The notes below the pieces were generated by a model. That model had not been told where the DNA came from and did no database searches. It saw only the letters and a list, made by a program, of their open reading frames with translations. Source: Deltaproteobacteria bacterium (GTDB lineage: Bacteria; Desulfobacterota; Dissulfuribacteria; Dissulfuribacterales; QOAL01). From it: a DNA stretch of 32,275 nucleotides. Location: assembly GCA_026995935.1 (NCBI GenBank), contig JALWNK010000074.1:1-32275 (forward strand). The letters run 5' to 3'. The position numbers and the translations under genes are program-made. Below, one piece after another: positions 25,669-32,275 of this stretch (position 1 is its first letter; every line of letters starts with the position of its first letter).

Positions 25669-27681
25669 ATGTTACAGGCAAGGAAACTGAGCTTGGAAAT
25701 AGGCGGTAAAAGGCTCCTTGACAATGTAAGTTTCACCATTACCAGGGGCCAGAAGGTGGGCCTTGTGGGAAGAAATGGCCAGGGGAAGACCACCCTCCTG
25801 AAGGTGCTTTGCAAAAAGGCCGAATGCCCAGACGGACAGATACACGTGAGCAGAGGCTTCAGACTCTGCTACCTGCCACAGGAAGTGGTTGTCCCCGAAA
25901 AGGGAGAGCGAACTGTCTTTCAGGAGGCAGAGGAGGCATTTTCAAGGCTTTTTGAAAAAAGGCGGCAGCTGGAGCACCTGGCGGAAAAGCTCAAGGAGCT
26001 AGACGAAAATGACCCTGACCATTCCAGAATCCTTGAAGAACACGACACAATTTTTGAAGAGCTCAACCAACAGGGTTACTACAATATCAAGGGGCGTATT
26101 GAGGCCGTTTTAAGGGGCCTTGGCTTTAGGCAAGATGCCTTTCACCTTCCCGTCTCATCCCTTGGTGGCGGCTGGGTAATGAGGGTGGAGCTTGCAAAGA
26201 TACTTCTTTCAAGTCCGGATCTCATCCTTCTTGATGAACCGACCAACCACCTGGACCTTCCAAGCCTTACCTGGCTGGAGGACTTTCTGAAAAAGGCAGA
26301 GGCGGGCTGCATCATCGTCTCACACGACCGGGCCTTTCTTGACAGTGTGACTGACGAGATATGGGAGCTTGAACAGGGGCGTCTTCACGTTTACAAGGGG
26401 AACTATTCCTACTACCAGAAAGAGAAAAAAAGGAGACTCGAGCAGCAGGAGGCTGCCTGGAAAAACCAACAGAAAAGGCTTCAAGAGATAAATGGTTTCA
26501 TCCAGCGTTTCAGGGCCAAGGCCACAAAGGCAAAACAGGTCCAGAGCCGGATAAGGCAGCTTGAAAAGATAGAGCTTGTTGATGCGCCCTGCCTGGAACA
26601 GGAATACCATTTCCATCTTCCCGAGCCAAAAAGGGCGGGAAAGATTGTTCTCGAGGCAAAGGGCCTTTCAAAGGGCTTTGGTAAAGACCGCCTCTTTTCA
26701 GATCTGTCCTTTCTTGTTAAGCGCGGTTCAAAGATGGCCGTGGTGGGGCCAAATGGGGCAGGTAAATCCACCCTCTTAAAGATACTTGGTGGAAGGATGG
26801 CCCCGGACAGCGGCCAGGTAATCCTTGGGCACAACGTTGAGGTGGCCTACTTTGCCCAGCATCAGGCCCTTGAGTTTGACGTTGAGGAAACGGTCCTGGA
26901 CACCTTGCGCCTTCGCCGCCAGGACCTGTCCGAGACAAGGCTCAGGACCATCCTTGGAACCTTCATGTTCAGGGAGGACGACGTCAAGAAACGGGTATCT
27001 GTGCTTTCTGGTGGGGAGAAGAGTAGGCTGGCCCTGGCTGTCATAATGGCGCGTGGTGCAAACCTGCTTCTTCTGGATGAGCCCACGAATCATCTGGATA
27101 TAGAGGCCCAGGAGGCAGTGAGGACGGCCCTTTCCCAGTTTGAGGGTTCTGTTGTTGTGGTATCTCACAATCGCTACTTTCTTGACGGCTTTGTGGACTG
27201 CGTTCTGGAGATTTCAGATGGAAAGACCTCTCTTTTTCCTGGAAACGTCTCCAGCTTTCTCGAACACAAGGAATCCATGGAAAAAGTTGAACAGGATGAC
27301 AAAGGCCCAATCAACACGCCAAGGCACTCTGCAGCAGGCAACAGGGACAGCGGCAGCAGGCTTTCACGAAGGGAGAAAAAGCGTATCGTTGCAGAGCTTC
27401 GACAGGAGAAGAGCAGAAAGCTTTTGCCCTTTAAGGAGAAGGCCATGGAGATAGAGTCTGCCATAACGGCCCTTGAGGATGAAAAGACAGCCATAGAGGA
27501 GCAGCTTTCAGATGTTACTACCTACAATGACCAGGAGAGGGCGGCAACGCTCAACAAACGCTACAGGCGCGTAAAGCACGAGCTTGAGGGGCTTTATTCC
27601 TCTTGGGAAAGGGCATGTCAGGTGGTAGAAGAGATGCAGGCAGAGTTTGACAAAAGGATAATGGAGGCAGAGGCGAGGTGA
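25669..27681 (+). CDS. ABC-F family ATPase (Uup/YheS-like)
   Basis: This soluble protein has two ABC ATPase domains and no membrane segments; ABC-F members act on ribosomes. Domain 1 (about 1-250) has the Walker A GRNGQGKTT and Walker B LILLDEPTNHLD. Its signature reads SLGGGWVMR instead of the usual LSGGWRMR, with the Ser replaced by Gly. The linker (about 240-320) is a charged helical hairpin. Domain 2 (about 325-530) has GPNGAGKST, LSGGEKSRLALA and LLLLDEPTNHLD, all standard. A C-terminal coiled-coil of about 100 residues, as in Uup, follows a flexible stretch. The 670-residue length is normal. ATG 25669 has only a weak ribosome-binding site. Its TGA overlaps the tsaD GTG. Confidence 0.93.
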   Translation: MLQARKLSLEIGGKRLLDNVSFTITRGQKVGLVGRNGQGKTTLLKVLCKKAECPDGQIHVSRGFRLCYLPQEVVVPEKGERTVFQEAEEAFSRLFEKRRQLEHLAEKLKELDENDPDHSRILEEHDTIFEELNQQGYYNIKGRIEAVLRGLGFRQDAFHLPVSSLGGGWVMRVELAKILLSSPDLILLDEPTNHLDLPSLTWLEDFLKKAEAGCIIVSHDRAFLDSVTDEIWELEQGRLHVYKGNYSYYQKEKKRRLEQQEAAWKNQQKRLQEINGFIQRFRAKATKAKQVQSRIRQLEKIELVDAPCLEQEYHFHLPEPKRAGKIVLEAKGLSKGFGKDRLFSDLSFLVKRGSKMAVVGPNGAGKSTLLKILGGRMAPDSGQVILGHNVEVAYFAQHQALEFDVEETVLDTLRLRRQDLSETRLRTILGTFMFREDDVKKRVSVLSGGEKSRLALAVIMARGANLLLLDEPTNHLDIEAQEAVRTALSQFEGSVVVVSHNRYFLDGFVDCVLEISDGKTSLFPGNVSSFLEHKESMEKVEQDDKGPINTPRHSAAGNRDSGSRLSRREKKRIVAELRQEKSRKLLPFKEKAMEIESAITALEDEKTAIEEQLSDVTTYNDQERAATLNKRYRRVKHELEGLYSSWERACQVVEEMQAEFDKRIMEAEAR

Positions 27682-28712
27682 ACACTGGCCCGAGGCTCAT
27701 TTTAGGAATTGAAACATCCTGCGACGAGACGGCGGCTGCAGTTTTGCTTGAGGAAAAGGGGCTTTTAAGCAACATCATTTCCTCCCAGGTTGACATCCAT
27801 GCAGAGTATGGCGGCATAGTGCCTGAAATAGCCAGCAGAAAGCATATCGAGGCCATAGATTTTGTAGTGAAAAGGGCCCTTGATGAGGCACGTATCACCT
27901 TCAATGAGATTGAGGCCCTTTCGGTAACCCAGGGGCCAGGGCTCGTTGGCTCCCTGGTGGTGGGGCTATCCTATGCCAAGGCCTGTGCATTTTCTTCAGG
28001 AAAACCCATTACGGGAGTCAACCACATTCACGCCCACCTCATGGCATGTTTCCTGGAAAAGGAGACTACACCGCAGTTTCCCTTTGTGGGCCTAGTAGTC
28101 TCTGGCGGGCATACGAGCCTGTACCGGGTGGACCATTATCTTAAGGTTGAGCTCCTTGGAAGCACCAGGGACGATGCTGCAGGGGAGGCCTTTGACAAGG
28201 TGGCTAAGATCCTTGGTCTTCCCTATCCTGGAGGCCCGGTGATAAGCCGTCTGGCAGAAAAGGGAAGGGCGGACGCCTTTTCCTTTCCCCGGGCAAGGCT
28301 CCCTGAGACCCCGTTTGATTTCAGCTTTAGCGGGCTCAAGACGTCTGTCCTTCAGACCGTGCGGAAGCTGGAATCACAGGGGAAGAAGGTGGTAGTGGAA
28401 GACGTTTGTGCCTCCTTTCAAGAGGCTGTGGTGGACGTCCTTACGGAAAAGACCATCCAGGCGGCAATGGAGCACCAGGTAGGCTGGGTGGTGGCATCAG
28501 GGGGGGTGGCCTCCAACAAAAGACTTCGAAACCGTCTAAAAAAGGCCTGCCAGGAAAAGGGCTTAAATTTCATGGTTCCAAGGCCTGTTTTTTGTACAGA
28601 CAACGCTGCCATGGTGGCCCTTACTGGCCTTTACCAGATAAGGGGCGGCATCACCCTTGGCCCGGATGCAGACGTATTTTCAAGGTTGCCTGTAAAGTTT
28701 TTGAAAAGGTAA
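27678..28712 (+). CDS. tsaD: tRNA N6-threonylcarbamoyladenosine transferase TsaD
   Basis: It transfers the threonylcarbamoyl group to A37 of ANN-decoding tRNAs, with TsaB, TsaE and TsaC; the partners are not in this window. The 344-residue protein has GIETSCDETAAAVL at the N-terminus, the metal-binding NHIHAHLMA with His116 and His120, VSGGHTSL, and DDAAGEAFDKVAK. CTDNAAMVAL with the third metal ligand is at the end. It starts with GTG overlapping the ABC-F stop by four bases (GTGA), implying translational coupling, and is followed after 4 bases by the cytochrome gene. Confidence 0.97.
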   Translation: MNTGPRLILGIETSCDETAAAVLLEEKGLLSNIISSQVDIHAEYGGIVPEIASRKHIEAIDFVVKRALDEARITFNEIEALSVTQGPGLVGSLVVGLSYAKACAFSSGKPITGVNHIHAHLMACFLEKETTPQFPFVGLVVSGGHTSLYRVDHYLKVELLGSTRDDAAGEAFDKVAKILGLPYPGGPVISRLAEKGRADAFSFPRARLPETPFDFSFSGLKTSVLQTVRKLESQGKKVVVEDVCASFQEAVVDVLTEKTIQAAMEHQVGWVVASGGVASNKRLRNRLKKACQEKGLNFMVPRPVFCTDNAAMVALTGLYQIRGGITLGPDADVFSRLPVKFLKR

Positions 28713-28716
28713 GCAG

Positions 28717-30249
28717 ATGGAAAAAGGCACCGAAAATAGAGACCGTAAGGGGTATGAGGCTGTGAAACAGGGCCTAAAGGGGTGTAAGACCTGGTTTATA
28801 CCTTATGCCAGGGCGGTATTTATGGCCCTTCCACTTTTCCTTGCGCTTTTTTCATGCACGCCTCATGATGGTAAAATATACGAAAAATATGGGCAGTGTG
28901 TCAGCTGTCACCACATAAAAGCAGATAAAAACCACGACTTTTCCTGTGTAACCTGCCACCTGGGTGATGACAGGAGCCCTTTTAAGAAAAAGGCCCACGC
29001 AGGCATTGTTAATAGCCCGTCTTCCCCGCATTTTGCAAAAAGATTTTGTGTAAAATGTCATAAGGAACAGGTTGAGGACGTTCAAAAATCCACCCACTAT
29101 ACCCTGTCAGGTGAGATAGAAGGTGTCTGGAATGCCTTTTTCCCAAGTGAAAGGCCACCTTCCATCCGGGAGCTGAGGGCAGTGGAGAGACCGGGAAACA
29201 AGAGGGAGCTGGTAAAAGACCTTCTTGCAAGAAGGTGTCTCAGGTGTCACGTCTATTATCAGGGGGATGATTACGCTGGGACAAGGCGCGGAAGGGGTTG
29301 TGCGGCCTGTCACATGCCGGTTGGGAACAAGATCCGCCACATTTTCAAAAAGCCTTCTGTCACAAACTGTCTTTCCTGTCACTACGCAAACTTTACAGGC
29401 TGGGACTTTGTGGGCCGTTTCGAAAAGGACTACCCTGAAGACTTCAGGGCACCTTTAAAAAGAGGACAACACATATCGAGACCCTACGGGGTTGAATGGC
29501 TCCAGATGGTTCCTGATGTCCACAAAAAGGCGGGCCTTACCTGCCTTGACTGCCACAAAAAAGGCCTGTTCCACGTGGAAAGAAAGGATTCCAAGGTGAT
29601 TTCCTGCCGCAGTTGTCACAAGATGCTTTCAGACCGGCCTGGACACAGAAAGAATGGGGCCTGCAGGGCGGATTGTCAGGCCTGCCATGCCCTTTGGGCA
29701 CCCTGGGATGCGGAACGCTCCCTTATGAGACTGGATACGGTGGACCCAGAAGAGTGGCAATTTCTGGAGGTAGAGGGAAGCAGCGAGGTGGAGGAACAGA
29801 TAAAGGGCGCCTCAGGCCTTGAGGATACGGACAGTTTCAGGCCCGTCATGTCAGACAAGATACACGGCGGCAATTTTCCAGGGCTCTGGTTCCAGGGCTT
29901 TGAGAAAAGGCGCTGGGCACCACCCGTTCTCGGTCAAGACCATTCTGGCAGGATAGCAGTGTTAAGGCCCATAACGGATATGAGCCTTAGTTACGTTGAT
30001 GAGACAGGTGAGACCCTGTTTGACAACCTTAAGCCAAGGCCGTTGAATAACTGGAGAATAGTATACCCGGGTGGATTTACATCTTCGTCATCAGGGACAT
30101 CTGGTGCCTCCTTCTCCCTTCCCTTCCATCCCCATACAATAGGGAAAGCGGACATCTTCCGGACCATCCTGGTTGAAAGGTTGCTGAGCTCCTGTATGTC
30201 TCGCAGCCGGACAGTACCGGTCGGATCATCCGGAAAAGACGGAAAGTAA
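28717..30249 (+). CDS. Nonaheme c-type cytochrome, probable lipoprotein
   Basis: The 510-residue protein carries nine CxxCH heme-binding motifs, at Cys61, 77, 111, 174, 195, 218, 276, 297 and 320. An N-terminal signal (about 25-46) ends in LFSC, a plausible lipobox with Cys47, so it should be exported and lipid-anchored. The first 24 residues form an unusually long cytoplasmic-side extension. After the last heme (about residue 324) the remaining 185 residues have no heme motif and are rich in Ser, Gly and charged residues; this part is unrecognised. Multiheme lipoproteins of this kind serve extracytoplasmic electron transfer, but the partner is unknown. It starts 4 bases after tsaD, and its end overlaps the convergent kinase gene by 24 bases. 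Confidence 0.85.
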   Translation: MEKGTENRDRKGYEAVKQGLKGCKTWFIPYARAVFMALPLFLALFSCTPHDGKIYEKYGQCVSCHHIKADKNHDFSCVTCHLGDDRSPFKKKAHAGIVNSPSSPHFAKRFCVKCHKEQVEDVQKSTHYTLSGEIEGVWNAFFPSERPPSIRELRAVERPGNKRELVKDLLARRCLRCHVYYQGDDYAGTRRGRGCAACHMPVGNKIRHIFKKPSVTNCLSCHYANFTGWDFVGRFEKDYPEDFRAPLKRGQHISRPYGVEWLQMVPDVHKKAGLTCLDCHKKGLFHVERKDSKVISCRSCHKMLSDRPGHRKNGACRADCQACHALWAPWDAERSLMRLDTVDPEEWQFLEVEGSSEVEEQIKGASGLEDTDSFRPVMSDKIHGGNFPGLWFQGFEKRRWAPPVLGQDHSGRIAVLRPITDMSLSYVDETGETLFDNLKPRPLNNWRIVYPGGFTSSSSGTSGASFSLPFHPHTIGKADIFRTILVERLLSSCMSRSRTVPVGSSGKDGK

Positions 30250-32157
30250 GACCCTGCTTATGGTTTCGAGCTTGTAGGGTTTTGGCAGCGAGGCGCAGAA
30301 GCCGTACTTTTTGTAGTTGGTGATGGTATCATCCTTGGAATAGCCACTTGACACTATGATTTTGGCCTTTGGATCTATTTTAAGAAGCTGTTGCGCAGCC
30401 TCCCGTCCGCCCATGCCCCCTGGAATGGTAAGATCCATAATCACTGCATCAAAGGGTCTGCCATCTTTCATGGCCTCCTGGTACTTCATGACGGCCTCGT
30501 TTCCATCCCGGGCAGTTTCATTTTTATAGCCAAGGTACCTAAGGCTTTCCCTCAAAAGCTGCAATACATTAGGGTCATCGTCCATAATAAGGACTCTTTT
30601 GCCCATGCCGCTGCCGGAAATGGAACCCTGCTCCTGGTGATCCTCAGGGATGATTTCCTGAAGGGCAGGCAGGTAGATGCGAAAGGTCGTGCCCCTCCCC
30701 GGTTTAGACTCCACGGTTATAAAGCCACCGTGTTTCCTTACTATGGAAAAGCATACGGCAAGCCCCAGGCCGCTTCCCTTTTCCTTGGTGGTAAAGTAGG
30801 GGTCAAATATCTTTGGAAGGAACTCCTTGGGTATGCCACATCCTTCGTCTTGAACGGTTATGACCACATAATCTCCAGGTGGCACCATGGAACGGCTGGA
30901 CTTTTGAACGGTTTTGTTTCTGGCCTCTATGCGTATTATGCCGCCATGGGGCATGGCCTGGTCTGCATTGAGTATCAGGTTGTGCAGCACCTGGCTGATC
31001 TGGCCTGGGTCCACCTCCACCACCCACAGGTCCTTTGCAAAGTCGAACTTGCAGGCCACATTTGAGCCCTTGAGAGCAAATTCGGCGGTCTCAAGTATTA
31101 TGCGTTTGAGAGAGGATCGGCGTTTCACTGGCGAGCCACCCTTTGCAAAGGTGAGCAGCTGCTGGGTGAGATTCTGCGCCCTGATGCTCGCCTTCTCCGA
31201 TGCCTCAAGCCGCTTATAGATGGAACTTGACGGATCCGCCTCCATCTTGGCCAGGGAGATATTCCCAAGAATGGCCGTCAACAAGTTATTGAAATCGTGG
31301 GCGATTCCCCCGGCAACCACGCCCAAAGACTCCAGTTTTTCTATCTTTGAAAGTTCCTCAGCGGCAAGCTTCTGCTCTGTGATGTCAAGGTTGCTTCCCC
31401 TGACGCCAATAAATTTCCCAGATGAGTCATATATCTTGTTGCAGTTGTGGCTGATCCACCTGATATTTCCATCCCTTGTGACTATTCTGAACTCCAGGTT
31501 CTTGTGTGGCTGGTCTGTGACTACAGAGCGAAGGTGTTCCTCGAAAAATGGCCTGTCACGGTCAAATATGATTTTTTTGATAAGATCCGGGTCCTCTTGA
31601 AACTCTTCAGGTGAATAACCCGTTATCTCCTTGCACTTCATGGAATTGTATTTGAAACGTCCGGACTCATCCAACCAATAGGCCCAATCTGCCGCATATT
31701 CGATAACCGTTCTGAAAAGCTCGTCCCTCTGGATGATTTCCTTGTTTTTTTCCTTTATGGTCTCAAGCATCTTTTTCACGCTTTCAATAATGGCCCAAAA
31801 TTCCACGCTTGTTATTTTCCATTTTGAGGGCTGCGCTGACCTGTCTGGATCAAGGGGATCAATACGCAAAAGCCAATTGGCAATATCCTTCAGCGGCTGG
31901 GAAATTCCACGGGATATCAAAAAATCCACCAGGAATACAACGCCAATAAATATGGCAAATATGGTAATGACAATTGGCCACATGTGATGCAAAAGGTAGG
32001 GAAGAATCTTTGACTGGGGAATGGCTGCATAAAAAAACCAGGACCTTGGGTAGCTGAAACCCTTTTTCATGCACCAGTAGCGCGTGCCATCCAGCAAGAC
32101 GGTATAAAAGCCCATTGAATCGGGCCCGAGCCACTCCTCGAACCGGCTTAAACCCAA
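30226..32157 (-). CDS. Hybrid sensor histidine kinase, N-terminus cut off by the IS
   Basis: The frame of 643 residues enters from the repeat; its TTG start at 32157 lies inside the IS end and is not native. Native sequence begins near 32152 in what looks like the last part of a Cache-type sensor (FYTVLLDGTRYW). A TM segment (about 58-82) and HAMP-like linker follow, then a PAS domain (about 145-265) and the kinase core GGIAHDFNNLLTAI with phospho-His287 (codon 31297-31299). ATPase motifs are NLILNADQAM, DEGCGIP and GSGLGLAVCFS. The C-terminal receiver has MDDDP, phospho-Asp575 in IMDLTIPG, and KPY. The first TM and most of the sensor are missing, so signalling is probably lost even though the catalytic parts are intact. 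The architecture matches the complete kinase at 19670. Confidence 0.85.
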   Translation of the reverse strand: MGLSRFEEWLGPDSMGFYTVLLDGTRYWCMKKGFSYPRSWFFYAAIPQSKILPYLLHHMWPIVITIFAIFIGVVFLVDFLISRGISQPLKDIANWLLRIDPLDPDRSAQPSKWKITSVEFWAIIESVKKMLETIKEKNKEIIQRDELFRTVIEYAADWAYWLDESGRFKYNSMKCKEITGYSPEEFQEDPDLIKKIIFDRDRPFFEEHLRSVVTDQPHKNLEFRIVTRDGNIRWISHNCNKIYDSSGKFIGVRGSNLDITEQKLAAEELSKIEKLESLGVVAGGIAHDFNNLLTAILGNISLAKMEADPSSSIYKRLEASEKASIRAQNLTQQLLTFAKGGSPVKRRSSLKRIILETAEFALKGSNVACKFDFAKDLWVVEVDPGQISQVLHNLILNADQAMPHGGIIRIEARNKTVQKSSRSMVPPGDYVVITVQDEGCGIPKEFLPKIFDPYFTTKEKGSGLGLAVCFSIVRKHGGFITVESKPGRGTTFRIYLPALQEIIPEDHQEQGSISGSGMGKRVLIMDDDPNVLQLLRESLRYLGYKNETARDGNEAVMKYQEAMKDGRPFDAVIMDLTIPGGMGGREAAQQLLKIDPKAKIIVSSGYSKDDTITNYKKYGFCASLPKPYKLETISRVLLSVFSG

Positions 32158-32275
32158 ATTATGCAGTTCCCGTTTTTAAACGGCATGTGCTAGTGAGTTT
32201 GTGACAAAATAACTGGCTGTTTTTAAATGCAAAAAGCCTCCTTTCCGGTAAAATGTGGTTGTCCAAACACAAAGG
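32153..32275 (+). repeat. Inverted repeat copy 2: inner end of a probable insertion sequence
   Basis: Bases 32153-32273 are the reverse complement of 1-121; two further bases are visible here. The copy interrupts the kinase gene. Read rightward it gives CCCAAATTATGCAG, the near-palindrome CCGTTTTTAAACGG, and then GCAAAAAGCCTCCTTT (32229-32244). The window stops at AAAGG (32271-32275), which is complementary to CCTTT and could be the start of a hairpin hiding the transposase ribosome-binding site. Transposase codons lie outside the window. Confidence 0.8.

Noticed and set aside
1-32275. A 32-kb compound transposon carrying cargo
   Set aside because: The content is essential housekeeping genes in normal syntenic order (leuS, rplM, rpsI, rib genes), with no cargo-like or transfer genes. 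Two independent IS insertions or an assembly cut are more likely.
1-32275. CRISPR arrays, tRNA or rRNA genes
   Set aside because: I saw no regularly spaced short repeats, cloverleaf with GGTTCGA-type arm, or rRNA sequence on either strand.

Overview
The window looks like chromosomal DNA of a Gram-negative bacterium, most likely a member of the Desulfobacterota (former Deltaproteobacteria). That placement is inferred from gene content and order: rplM-rpsI-argC, a riboflavin operon running into nusB-leuS-lptE, a PEP-CTERM protein, a nonaheme c-type cytochrome, and hybrid sensor kinases with an extracytoplasmic sensing region. The outer-membrane factor LptE and the lipoprotein-type signals support a diderm envelope. 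I cannot name a genus.

Both edges carry the same 121-bp sequence in inverted orientation (1-121 and 32153-32275). Each copy cuts into a gene: a MntA-type nucleotidyltransferase on the left and a hybrid histidine kinase on the right. The simplest reading is two copies of one insertion sequence, seen only by their inner ends, with the window stopping inside each copy.

Layout, left to right: (i) 1-714, IS end, truncated nucleotidyltransferase and a gene-poor stretch; (ii) 715-6354, a secreted three-repeat CARDB-like protein, then central carbon metabolism (pyruvate kinase, glycogen phosphorylase); (iii) 6486-7806, a convergent pair of small secreted-protein genes (a PEP-CTERM protein and a His/Cys/Gly-rich protein), each preceded by a close match to a sigma-54 promoter at nearly the same distance from its start codon; (iv) 15061-7956 on the minus strand, an operon ribD-ribE-ribBA-ribH-nusB-leuS-lptE behind a good sigma-70 promoter; (v) 15226-17057, an AI-2E-family membrane protein and a convergent YkgJ-type cysteine-cluster protein; (vi) 17121-19184, ribosomal proteins L13 and S9, then argC; (vii) 19185-19669, a 485-bp spacer with a possible structured RNA; (viii) 19670-23198, a complete hybrid sensor kinase followed closely by endonuclease III; (ix) 23289-24530, two tandemly duplicated secreted single-CARDB proteins; (x) 24958-25641, a cold-shock protein and an RRM protein, each with its own terminator; (xi) 25669-30249, an ABC-F ATPase, tsaD and a nonaheme cytochrome lipoprotein; (xii) the truncated kinase and the second IS end.

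Most of the window is housekeeping. The parts most worth a second look are the paired sigma-54-like promoters around the PEP-CTERM gene, the multi-hairpin spacer at 19288-19437, the duplicated CARDB genes with their shared leader, and the IS ends that define the window.
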